Source: Tigriopus japonicus
Taxonomy: Eukaryota > Arthropoda > Copepoda > Harpacticoida > Harpacticidae
Length of the DNA: 64,000 bases
Assembly: GCA_010645155.1 (NCBI GenBank)
Contig: JAAGOF010000066.1
Coordinates: 325,570 to 389,569, forward strand
Direction: 5' to 3'
Shown here: positions 21,009 to 32,012 of the stretch, piece by piece
How positions within the stretch are numbered: position 1 is the first letter of the stretch
Layout of the letters: the number at the start of each line of letters is the position of its first letter
Position numbers and translations under genes: made by a program
The notes under the pieces: model-generated
What the model saw: the letters and a program-made list of their open reading frames with translations, nothing else
What the model was told of the DNA's origin: nothing
Databases searched by the model: none

Positions 21009-22995
21009 TACTTAAAAACGGATAAAAAACGGATACTATGTAAAAGAAGAGAAGTCTCATTTCGTGTTCTCGTTTCTGATTGGTCGAGAGACGAGGAGGA
21101 AATAGAAGGAGGGAAAAAATCCAAACAAACGAGCCGCAAGGGCAAGAAATCACTCCCCTCTGAAGTTTTTCCCATTTTCGGTGAACTATACATTATTTAA
21201 TAGCAAATGTCTTGTACTTGAACCGTTTAGGTTTTTGATTATGTTTAATGGAAATAACCTAATGTTAAGAGAAAACTACTACTTTTCACATGCAGCCACT
21301 AAATTTCAATAACTGAGGGCGATTAATAGAGGCTTTGCTCAGATATTCCAACACAAAGTAACCCCATTTTTCCAGGAAATAGTGGAGCTTGTTAGACGAA
21401 TGGAAATCGAAAGTGTACTAGGAGCAGAGGTCCTATAGATTGGAAGCATTCCGTGGGTTAAAGATGTTCCAAAGATTGAAGATGCTACAGAGATTATAGT
21501 TGTGCTAGAGATTTAATTGTCATAGTTATCACGGAGGTCGGAGTGATTCCGGAGATTAGATATTGCCTGAAGAATAGGTACTTTTCAGAGATGTTTCAAA
21601 GATCGAAGATTAGCTGGAAGTCGTTTTTTCCATGGGCGGCAACAAAGGCTGCAAAATTTCTCTTGATATCAATTTGATCCACTAAGTAATAATAAACATG
21701 CAAGAACACATGTAAGCCATGATCTTGACATTACTTTAATCTACAACTACATCTAGATCCATTAATTTTAAGAACCCGAGATTTCCTTTGTTCTGGATCC
21801 TTTGGGCGATGTATTTTATAGCCTTTACGCTTATGACCTAAAAGCTATTCTGTTTTTGGATTTTATACACCATTGGTTAGAGTTCTTTTTCTGCGTTTCG
21901 AAAGATCATTCCAGTAAGGGATTTATAACAATCTTCCGTTCACGCATTTTCCGATTGTAACCTATTCCGAATACTAGTTTTCCGAATCTGATATATGTCC
22001 GATTAGTCAAAAGTACGATTTGTGGCTTATTTACCAGATTTCCGAATAATCATTGTGTATCGTCGGAAAAAAACCCGAGGTAAATCGGAACCCTAGCCAT
22101 TCGGAAACATGATTTATTCGGAAAAAAATATAATCGGAAAATTGGTAACAAGTAGCTTAGACGGTCATGTCTTACACGGAAGAGTGGTACCGTGGAAAAC
22201 AAAATTGCAGAAAAAAGTTTTCGTGCATTCAGTAAGTCATGGAAATGTCATTGTAAGCGTGTTCTATAATTAAAGGACATATAACCTCGCACACTGATTT
22301 ACACAAGCCTTTGCATTTACAGAATTCATTGAAGAATCCAATTGTTCCAAATTGGGGCTCTCTGTGGAGTTAAGAGAAAAGAGAATTTGAGTGACCCATG
22401 GTCCGGTAAGAGTGAGTCAAGAGATATTAGTAGACTACTGTATTTTACAAAGAATACACGCACAAATATATCATACACAGGATCGAGTACTCAAGCAAGC
22501 GGAGATCATACATTTGCCCCACCACCCCACCTTCGGGGAAATAATCGGCCTTGAGACATGGGAATGGCTCGGAGACGTGGCAGGATATGATATATCTGTA
22601 GTTACACCCATAATCCGTCGCAAACGTCCAAGTCCGAATCAACAGCCACAAAAGTCTGGCACCATCCACAAGAGCCAGTAATACGACGACGAGGGCCATT
22701 AATGCGGGCCGGCTATGTCGGGGTCACTAGAACAGCGGTCGCGAGGTCTGCCAAGCAAGCTGTTTGAAAAATCATTCAGGAACACAAAAAGCAGATGATG
22801 TTTGAGCACATATTAGTTAACGAAAACGTTTAAACTGCACGGTATGGCCAAAAAGATTCTCTCAAGGATCCATATTCACTACATTGAAATGTGAGCTTCT
22901 GTCTTGCTTGGATTTTTTTAAGCTTAGCCTTTTCGCCGCCATGAATTTTTTGTCGCTAGTGTCTTGACAACGCTTCTTTTACAAGAGGTTCTTTA
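21009..22995. mobile_element. hAT-type element J (TACAGAAGC family), copy 1, 1987 bp
   Basis: Flanked by perfect 8-bp duplicates GATACGTC (21001-21008, 22996-23003). The right end (TAAAGAACCTCTTGTAAAAG on the minus strand) matches the other copies. The left end departs from TACAGAAGC for about 30 bases before rejoining at GTAAAAGAAGAGAAG. It is longer than copies 2 and 3 by a block in the left half. Copies 2 and 3 are at 32013-33424 and 58166-59576. Confidence 0.8.
22391..22681 (+). other. Shared open frame inside element J, copy 1
   Basis: A 96-codon frame (VSQEILVDYCILQRIH then LKQAEIIHLPHHPTFGEIIG) is also open in copies 2 (32820-33110) and 3 (58967-59227) with substitutions. No ATG opens it in copies 1 and 2, and no domain is recognised. 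The opposite strand is open over the same stretch in all three copies, so coding is unproven. Confidence 0.35.
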
Positions 22996-23086
22996 GATAC
23001 GTCAACAATTTTCCAACGCTAGTCATATGTTTAGCATGCACAAACATGTGCTAGTTCAGGGACCACTGTACGTCAGGACGAATTTC

Positions 23087-23194
23087 AAAAATACACACTG
23101 GGTCCGATCATTGTACTAAAATGTGAGGTTTTTGCAACAAATATATTGTTCCGTTTAGTTTTCATTGTACTAATCGGACCCAGTGTGTATTTTG
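23087..23194. repeat. Inverted repeat with 22-bp arms
   Basis: AAAATACACACTGGGTCCGA at 23087 is repeated inverted at 23173-23194, with a loop of about 64 bp. Could be a small nested MITE. Confidence 0.6.
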
Positions 23195-23439
23195 AAAGTA
23201 ATCCTGGCTTGAGCCATCCTTGGCTAGTTCAAGGAAGACTCTACGAAGGATTCACTTCAAGGTCGAAGGACCTACAGCTTAGGGCCAACACCGGCAATTT
23301 AGGACATGCGATGACTGCCTTTGATTCAATAAATTTTGATTATTTTGCTAATAACATTCGTTTTTGAGTGAATGGCGGAACATAACAACATTTTAACAAT
23401 GGCAAATAACCAGAGAAATGACGTGTGTTCAAGTGAATG

Positions 23440-23905
23440 GTTGTATTTTATAGCATTTCAAGGATAGTAAAAGTCACGTTACACTCCAGTAGAAGTCTAA
23501 CGTACACTTATAATTTTCTTGTCCCTCATGGTGAAAGTGCGTCTCAGGAGTCCCATCATTCCCCTCGCCCGCATGACGGTATCAGCATAGTGTTCACGGA
23601 ATTTTATGTTCTGATCGAATATGATACTAAGGTTTGTTTCCATGTCTATGCTCTCAAATTCCTGGCCTTTCAGGATATCCTTGGGAGTGGTTTTTGCCCT
23701 CTTTCCAAACCTCATCATCTTACACTTATCCACATTGAAGGTCATTTGAGGCCCAATCTTCTGCAGAGTTCAAGGCACTTTGGGCTCATTTCTCGTCTTG
23801 AGGTTGCAAGATAATCCCGATGATCTTCAAATCATCCGCAAATTTTAGCATCTTTGTGGATGTAGTCCAATCCAGCCATGAAGGCCCACTCTTGTGGTTG
23901 GTTAA
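23440..23905 (-). pseudogene. LINE reverse-transcriptase C-terminal fragment
   Basis: The minus strand reads through a KFADDLKI (YADD-equivalent) box, then FNVDKCKMMRFGK, then RARGMMGLLRRTF. This is the standard order at the end of CR1/Jockey-like reverse transcriptases. Stops and frameshifts are present. Confidence 0.7.
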
Positions 23906-25429
23906 CCATTGATGTCTTGTGTTGACTGGTCTTCTCATAATTGATCTTTCTCAAAGTTGTAGGACTTCAGCCAAAAGTAGTCTGTCTCTGTATCTGAGGG
24001 TTGCCACTTCAATTCCACGTGCTTGTCCTTGTCTAACTGGTGATGATTCCTTTGCATTTTTCCATTCATTTTCATGTTGAATCACCACACCAAAGTTTGC
24101 AGTCGTGACAAGAGAAGACCAATATTCCCTGAACCTTTTTGTGAATCCTACGATACAGTTCTTGTCCATCTATCTGTCCATTAAATGATCTGAGAGTAAG
24201 ATGAAATGCTCAAAAGCATGCTGAACAAACACATAAGTGACGCAAATGACTTTGAGTAGTTCTCATCAATGGAGAATACGATGTTCTTTGATTGGAAGAA
24301 AGAAAGAAGGATGAAGTCAAGCTCTCTTTTTCTTTGAAGGGCCACACACAATCCATCCAAATTTTCTTTCTCAATCAGCACGACTGGATTTCTTTGTGCA
24401 CTAAAACACTAGAATGTGACACATGGAGATGGCAAGATAACCAGAATGATCAGTAAATCCACAAGGTTTTTAGCGTGACATCTTCTTCGAAGCTCAATTC
24501 ACAGTGGTCGCACGTTTCTTAAGGTGACCAAATTGATTAGGGTTGGTTCATAACCTAAATTGACCACTTCTATCCAACACTGAACAACCCTCTCCAAAAA
24601 TAGTTCAAAGACCATTGTCAAAAACTGGCTTAAAATACTGAGTTAAAAGAAGACAGAAATTGTGTTCTTTTTGTTTTAAAGAAGATAAGAAATGTTGCCC
24701 CTCTCATTGAACCTCTCGTTCAAGTGGTCACCCTGTCAAACGAACAAATGCTGACACCACATGGACAATTCTCAAACTAAACCAGGGTTGCCATGGGCAA
24801 AAGAAACAATATTATAATAGATTATTGATTCACGTAAATCTTTCAATAACTTCAAAGTTTCAAATCGTTTTTCAAAATCCAATGTAATGAGCTTTGCTTA
24901 TGAAAAGAAATGAATAGATTGTAATAACATGTTTGAGTGGCGTCCCTGACTGAATTCTCTTTTCCTCGCAAATGAATGGTGAACTTCTCTCAACCTAGAA
25001 TTAATGACGGATCAGTGATGATCCAACGCAAGGTGGATTGATGACGTCATAGACACTGCTCTGAAATTCGTCCTGTAGTACAGTGGTTCTTGGCTAGTTC
25101 CATTGACTTCAAGTAAACTTCTAGCAAGCTGGGTCGTTATTTGGGCTTAGCGTCAGGTTTAATTGATGAGAGGTTCTCTGAGAAGCACGCCTAGAGAGGA
25201 GCATTCCAACGTTGTGGAAGCACTCCCATTTGAATACTTCAACGCTGATCAATCGAACTGCAAGCGAACTTCATTCCAGTGTTTCCTTAAATTAGCTGCC
25301 ATAATTTGCATGCTCCTGTGAGATCAATCAATGTTTTGAGTTGAATGGAGTAATATGAAATAAAGAAGGAGAAATGTGGAATAACTGAACCAGCGGGCAA
25401 TTAGTGTTTCGAGAGGATGAATTTACGAT

Positions 25430-25500
25430 TCTTGGCCTTTTATCCCCTAACGTGGGGAAGCAGGTTGCGTGATAAGGTTGCGTGACTTTATAAAGTTCCG
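25430..25500 (+). repeat. MULE left terminal inverted repeat, 71 bp
   Basis: Begins TCTTGGCCTTTTATCCCC and ends AAAGTTCCG. It is the perfect inverse of 30594-30664. Confidence 0.95.
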
Positions 25501-25979
25501 TTGATAATTAAATGAACTACATAAATATAAACAAAGGTGGGATCACTGGCATGTCTTAAATCGAACGATCAAAGTGATCGAGGTGTTTTGAGTCTCATGA
25601 ATCTCATGATTGTGATAGTGGAAGTGGTGTTAATCGAGTTTTAATATCAAGCCCCAAACTCGGTTCTTTTTTACTGAGAAGAAGAGAAAGATAGATCAGT
25701 ATTCCTCGCTCTGAGTTCCTGAATGAATGGTCCATTGAACTTTGATGGAAGTTCATCTTAAAGATCCCACCAATATACCATCACAACTGGACAAGAGAAA
25801 ACGAGTTGATACATGTTGTTACCAACTAAGAAAACCAAACAAAGGAACCGTGGATGAATTCCCAGTGATAGAATATTCAACCATGGCGGATGAAGACTCT
25901 AGATTTGATCTATTAACCGGCCTAAAGTTGGGGAGACAAGTTGCCACATCGGGTTCACAAAGGCTGAACATCGTGTGAA

Positions 25980-26597
25980 AGATTTTTTCGTTATTAAGAG
26001 TTTCGATTCTTGCGCTATTTGAGGCAGGCAACACTCCTTCCAAGATCTCCCGGCATTTGGGTGTGTCCTGCAAGACCGTTTACCACGTGACTAACAAGAA
26101 AACTCCCGAGAGGATGCCTGGAAGAGGCACGAAGCCCAAACTTGATCCCGAACAGGTGTGAAAAGCTGTCATGGCCAAACCCTTGAAGTCAATCAGATCC
26201 CAGGTAGAAGACTTCGGCATGCCCCCGTCCACGCTTGGACCGTGGATCCAGTAAGGAACCGCCGTGAGGGAAACGTCGTCCTTCAACAAGATGGGGCCTC
26301 AGCACACACCTCTAGGGTGGCTTAGGAGTTCTTGAGGGGGAAGTCCGACATTTTGAGTTTCTGGCCCAAAAACTTTTGGCCACCATACAGCCCCGATGCC
26401 AACCCACTCGATTATGCACTGTGGTCGCACGTGGAGTCCAAAGTCTGCCGCATTCGCCACCCCAATGTCGAGGCCATGAAGTTCAAGCTTGACCAGTAGT
26501 GGAACAGCATATCCGGCGACTACATCAGGAAGACTTGTGCCTTCTGGAAGTGCCTCGAGGCGATCATTGCTGTCAATGGCGGCTATATTGAGTGATT
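25980..26597 (+). pseudogene. Mariner-type transposase relic with internal deletion
   Basis: The N-terminal part reads like a mariner helix-turn-helix (ISRHLGVSCKTVYHVTNKK). It then jumps near 26240-26270 straight to VVLQQDGASAHTS, skipping the first catalytic Asp, and continues with PPYSPDANPLDYALW to GGYIE. Several stops. By eye 39 residues separate the second Asp from the Asp of NPLDY. It is nested in the MULE. Confidence 0.75.
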
Positions 26598-27101
26598 CGT
26601 GATGTGCTATGAATGGTCTTTCCAACAAATATTTGCATTTAACTCTATAACCATATTTGACCAATCGAGAGCTACTTTTCAAAAATATCATAAAGTGTGA
26701 AAACAATTTCCGAACACCTAGTAGCAGTCTATATAAGTCTTTCTTTTCTTCTTTATAATATCTATAATAGAATCTCGATATGCTATGATTGAAATCGAAG
26801 CCTTTGCTCTGAAATGTGAGATCTCCAAATATCAAGTCTCAGAAATCGAACTTGCACCTGTATTGGCTTTTTGCCTTATCTTTCAACACCCTTCTCTTTA
26901 TTGGGAATCATCGGAAAGTAACAGGGAGGAATGTTAAATTTTTATTTTACTTGCTTGGCAAGTTTTAAGTTATAACAATGAAATATGTAACAATGAAAAA
27001 TATGAAAATGTCACGATAGTATTACAGGTAAGAGTCGAGACGGAAATGTGGATGGCGTTTTAAAAAAATGAGAACACTCTAGGTGAAAGTTCAAAGAAGG
27101 A

Positions 27102-30100
27102 CTATTCACTTAGGAAATTAGAGCGAGAAATGCTGATTCTTTTCTTCTTTGTAGGAAAATAGGAACGAGTTTGGGGCTCATGACTTCGTTTCCGGTCAAG
27201 TTTTGGGAAAGAAGTTGGGTTGTTTAGTCCTTGGACAACTATTTTACAAAGGGGAACAGTCTGTAGGTCAGAGTTTAGTTTTCGCTTGACTTCTTTGGGG
27301 ATGAGTTTCGATGCCATTAGCTCCCTCACTTTTTTGGCTTTTTCTTCAATTTTTCGTGCGTTTTCAATGAACTCAACTTCTTCCTCATCCAACTGAAACA
27401 AAAAAGAAAAAATCTTGACCAATAGTTTCTTGCATTGATGCATTAGGCAAATAGATATGTCGCATTCAAATGTTGCGAAATCAAAACTTGGCCGATTCCA
27501 TCCAACAATTTGAACCTGTCGGGTTTTGTTTTATTTCAATTGTCAAATTAAAATAAAAGCAAATTAACAATTGCTGCGATTGCTTACCTGTCTTTCTACG
27601 ATAATGTCGGTGTCTTCACAATGCTCAAGCCCATCGCCTTCCAAATGATGTCTTTCCCGGTGAAATAGCTGGGTATCGTCGGTTTGTTCCTCGATTGGCG
27701 GAGGAAGGCGATTCAGCAACGATAGCAAGTGTGTGTGCTTACACAAGTTTCTGAAATGAACGAGAATTTAAAACACTTATCAAGCAATGTATATTCGAAG
27801 TGTTGGGAAAACGATGTCATTTAACATTGCAGGAGATTTGTTCCTCCCCAAAAGTTTGACCACATATTGGTAGAGGATCAATATCTGAACATTATAGGAA
27901 GTACTAAGTGCATCGGTCAGTAAATTTTCCAATGATCCCTGAACATGAACGCAAAAATTGCTTTTGTATCTTATTAGGCTTTTACTCACCCGTACGAGAA
28001 CCTCGAACAATCGCAGGTGTAGATGTGAGAACACACCTTGGGCGAAGGGCATTTGTTGCAAATTACTTTGCACAAAGTCGAATTGCATAGAAATCGATTT
28101 TTGGCCAAATGGTAAGTACATTGGCCTATACCATCCTCAGTGTTTTTGGTGACGATGAAGCCGTCGACGGTGGATTCAACAAAGTAATTATCCACTTCAG
28201 AGGGATGATTGGCATCGTGATCATGCTGTAATTTAGACATTCCAGTCCCATGAATCCCTTCCAATGCGTGAATCTCTTTCCGCTTGTAAAAGTTATCTAT
28301 CTTCTTTAGGCCAAGACAAAACCTAACCATGTTGAAATTGGGTTTAAGTGTCAATTTAATTGTCCCATGGTATCGCTCAATAGAGAGATTGTGTGTTGGA
28401 GCCCCGAGTGTCGCAAACCTTGCCCACGAAGACCATGGCACTACCCGACCTTCAGGTCCATAATTATTCCAGAAATATTGAATAGCTTTCTTTGAACTTT
28501 CGTCTCGGGTTTCCTGTAAACGAGGAAAGTGAATAACTTTCAGCGTTAAAATACAATTAATTCATAAAATTTCCGCATGAAAGTCAATCGTTCAAACTTA
28601 ACTGAAATGAAATAAACATATATACCTATTTCATCTTGATCTTGGATGTTTCGTTCAAAAATTCTTCTCGTCCAGCTATTTTTCTCAGGTTCTTTATCTC
28701 CTTCAGCATTTCCGAATTTGGAAGATGCCTTGCCCAACTTCTCTCAAGATGCCAATGACATGGACTCCACACAATTTCTGGATTCACGACTTCCCTCCAG
28801 GAATTAATAAATGTGTGGCTCAAATCGCTTAAGAGCACTTGAGCTTTGCCGCAAGCCTCAGGAGCCAAAGACTTCAACACTTTCAGGGCACATGTGAATA
28901 TCTTTTGATTTTCAGTTTCTACCAAGCTCTGAAAAACCGGACTCCCCTCACCTCTCGAGTCTGAAATTTATAAAGCTCGCATTTAAGAAACTAAGTAAAA
29001 ATCCGTGCGTATTTACTCAGGAGAGAATTTCTTTTTTACAGGAAATGGAAAAATATCTTGCATCAAAAATAATTTCAAAAACCCATCCCCAAGCTATGAA
29101 CACCTAAAATATATCCACTCTAGTTTCTTTGACAAAGTATCTTACGTGGTTTAAATACAGGTAATCGCAGTAGTGGGGGTAACTTTTTTCGCTCACTGGT
29201 TAAGGTGACACCTCTACAACAACGTACAGTAACATGATCTGGTTTGTAATGGTTTTAAAATAGACTTACCGATGATATTGATCGAAATCAATATAAACTT
29301 TGACGCATTTGTCCCATGTGTTCCATCAATGGCCACTGTATAGGGATGATTTTCAAATCGTTCAATCATTTCTGGACTGGCGTAACAAATTAGAAACTGG
29401 CCATCGGTCTCAACAATCTTGGAACGGACTTCCTCTGAAATGTGGCTCATATCGAATTTGCTTCCATAGTTGAACCCTCGAAATGAAAAACCCGACATCA
29501 GGGTCGTCACATTTTCAACTTCAGAGGCTTTGGTATCGTAACCTGGAATAAGATGGTGCTTATTAGTTGGATTTGCTTTTTTCTTTAGCTCTATCGGAAC
29601 TGGTTGAAAAATGAACGACCTAAAAAATCAAATCTGCTTTTTATCAGTATGAGAAGAGTTTTGACCGCTTACCTTGCAAATTATTGGCTCTTTCAAGTCT
29701 GTAAATGTCTTCGGCCGTGACTGGCTTATTGAAAAGGTCTGCACGGTTAGGAGGAAAGTGTTTCTCTAATATGACACTTGACTGTAGGCCGGTCTTTAAA
29801 AGATCCACAATCCCATCCTTGGTTTTCTTTGAAAGATGAATATTGCAACGTTCCAAGGGATGAGAATGTTGAATACACCCACGGACCTGAACAACGTCCT
29901 TGTATGTTGAACACCTTTCTTGAGTAGTTGATGTAACGCAATGACATAATCGTCTTTGGTTAAACATAAACCTAGAGGTAATTCGATTTCATGTTTATTA
30001 TTGGTATACGTGCAAAAGGCTAACTTATCCAGAAACAATTGGAAATATGTACCTTGCTGGACAGTTGTGGACCTTTTTTGAATTTTTAACCTTCGCTTGC

Positions 30101-30484
30101 TTCTTGACTTCGAGTTTCTGAGAACACTGAAATAGTTTAAAATTCTTCCCGCTCTGTCGAATGCTGAAATAGCGGTCCATTTCTTGATCGATTCGCCACG
30201 CCATGCCTTCTTCCATAGTGGAAAACTCGATTTCCAACAAAGAGTGCTCATGATCGATTTCACAACCATGGGTTTGTGGCTGAAAATGACAGAGAAGAGT
30301 CTGTCTTGAGCTTTAAATAACAAAGAAGAGACTGAAAACTTATAGGGTTCACATTGCAAAAACTTACAGCGCAACAATCCTGTCGTACGTGAGCACGCCT
30401 TTTGCTCAGGGATAAAAAGACTTTTTTGCACTTCAAACAATGGAAATAAACTGTCGAGGGGTCAACCGGATTATTGGGATCCAT
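27102..30484 (-). CDS. MULE transposase, eight exons, one in-frame UAG
   Basis: Exons (minus strand): 30484-30368, 30279-30053, 29971-29673, 29542-29270, 28960-28626, 28513-27990, 27750-27588, 27392-27102. All junctions are GT-AG and all phases agree, giving 742 codons plus stop. Exon 1 carries a C2H2-like finger (CLKCKKVFLSLSKRRAH). Exons 2-3 form a FLYWCH-like region ending HSHPLE. The DDE core has Asp 287 (VAIDGTHGTN), Asp 351 (VLLSDLSHTF) with the PCHWH pair, and Glu 463 (THNLSIERYHG). A SWIM finger spans exons 6-7 (CDC, then CKH). The C-terminus is lysine-rich with a PTKKKR nuclear-localisation-like motif. The last codon of exon 5 (28626-28628) is TAG, where CAG before GT would be usual, so it is one transition from a full reading frame. 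Confidence 0.9.
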
Positions 30485-30593
30485 TTGCGAAACTCGATTT
30501 AAGCCACTGTGACTCTTTGAAACACGTGTCAGTCCGGTTTATGTCGCATTCTCCCTCTTTTGTTTATATTCATGCAGTTCCGTCAAATGTTGT

Positions 30594-30664
30594 CGGAACT
30601 TTATAAAGTCACGCAACCTTATCACGCAACCTGCTTCCCCACGTTAGGGGATAAAAGGCCAAGA
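30594..30664 (-). repeat. MULE right terminal inverted repeat, 71 bp
   Basis: Perfect inverse of 25430-25500. It lies just upstream of the transposase start. Confidence 0.95.
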
Positions 30665-30673
30665 ATTTACGAT

Positions 30674-31816
30674 CATAGATGTAGAGGCACTTCTAGGTTG
30701 GAATGAGAGACTTACTTTTCAAAATGGCAGCTGTCTCAACAGAACCAGCCAATTGAACTACGAAGTGTACTAACAAGTACACTTTCTAGAGTTGCCATCA
30801 AAACATATGCTCACTAGTGATTTGACTTGGGCAAGTAATGAGTCATCACAGACACCCAAGAACAAGTTATTGACAAGCATTACTTGGGCAATACACCAAT
30901 ACACTTGGCAAGCTCAAGGAACATTGGAAGACGCAGTTGCCGGCAGTTGCTCTTTGAAGAGTTCAGATACTTGCAGTGTGACTTAAAAGAAAAAAATGTC
31001 AAGTTGCATTTGCAATGATCTTTTGACCTTAATAATTTAGCAATAAATAGTGGAAGTGATACAAAAAATATTTCAATTTGGATGGCATTTGCAAAACCAT
31101 GTTTTTTTGTTTCGGTTCTAGGCCACACATGAATGCACTTTTGAGGCTTATCAAGACCGAGATTTAGAAGTCACACTTCCAGAATAATCTCGTTTACTCA
31201 GAGTTGCCGGCATGAAAAAGTAAAATGCCAAATCTTTTTAGTATTCTCGAAATCTTTTGCATTTCCCCATGTGAGAGAATTGAAGTGTGCAATTTTCTTA
31301 AAAATACATCCTTTCAAAGGTATGGGCCCTACTTAGCTGAATCAGCCTGGTTTAGTGAAATTCGGATGGCAAGTTTATTCTTCATTCATAGCAAATTTGG
31401 CAAACCTGTTAGCTGGGAAAAGTACTTGTACAGACACCCAAGCTATGCCAAGCTTCAGCAAGCCCAAGCACTGTGCCAGTACAGCTTGCCCAATCTCTTG
31501 TTTGCCCCCCATCACTAATGCTTACACCATTATTTGAACAGGACGATTCATCTTGCGTTTGGCACGATTTGTCAAAATTACACCCAACAAACTATCAGAG
31601 TGCCACGAGTTCAAATTGAATTAGTATATGAAATCACTGAATGCGATTCGGTTGGGTTGCAGAAATCTTCAGAGGAGCTGTGTTTATAAAGTTAATGAAA
31701 AGTTTACTCTCAAGTAGACTTTGGAGCATACCTTCAAGTAAACTAGCAAGCATTCCAAGACCAATACAACCAAAACATATGACCTAGAGTCCATTCCCTC
31801 ATCAAACAAAGGAGTT
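30674..31816. other. Non-coding region rich in CTTGGGCA/TGCCAAG motifs
   Basis: Between about 30780 and 31510 variants of CTTGGGCAAG, GCAAGC and CCCAAG recur on both strands at the two ends. This resembles subterminal repeats of a TIR element, but ends and target duplication were not found. A similar density occurs at 35690-36290. Confidence 0.3.
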
Positions 31817-32004
31817 TTGAGTATGGAGACGAAAAAACTGATCAAGCAAAGAAATCAGATGAGGAAAGAGCTCAATAGTGGGAATGAATCAACAGAAGAC
31901 GACGTGCGAAGCAAATATAAGAAAATTAGGAATCTATGTGTGAATAGGGTACAAAAAGAGACACGGGAGACCTATGCAAGGCTCGTTAAAGGAGGGGATG
32001 TGTG
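31817..32004 (+). pseudogene. LINE ORF2 linker fragment
   Basis: A frame of about 63 codons (KKLIKQRNQMRKEL, then KKIRNLCVNRVQKETRETY) has the look of the region between endonuclease and reverse transcriptase in LINE ORF2. It is cut at 32012 by element J copy 2. Confidence 0.45.
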
Positions 32005-32012
32005 GATTCGAC

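Larger units (their letters stand above)
23058..25092. mobile_element. hAT-like element, 2035 bp, carrying a LINE fragment
   Basis: Ends AGGGACCACTGTACGTCAGG and (inverted) AAGAACCACTGTACTACAGG are followed on both sides by GACGAATTTCA. Flanking GCTAGTTC (23050-23057, 25093-25100) matches the single copy in the intact repeat Y at 63727. A reverse LINE fragment occupies about 23440-23905. Confidence 0.75.
20828..25383 (+). repeat. Repeat Y, copy 1, in three pieces
   Basis: Pieces 20828-21008, 22996-23057 and 25093-25383 line up in order with the uninterrupted copy at 63503-64000. The breaks are two hAT-type insertions with their own target duplications. The class of repeat Y is unknown and it has no clear coding. 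A reverse-oriented relative lies at about 60400-60525. Confidence 0.8.
25430..30664 (-). mobile_element. Full-length Mutator-like element (MULE), 5235 bp
   Basis: Inverted terminal repeats of 71 bp match perfectly (25430-25500, 30594-30664). The 9-bp target duplication ATTTACGAT is exact (25421-25429, 30665-30673); 9 bp is the MULE signature. Inside is an eight-exon transposase gene on the minus strand (27102-30484) and, in the transposase-free left third, a mariner relic (about 25980-26597). The gene starts 110 bp from the right end, so that terminal repeat probably carries the promoter. Confidence 0.95.
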
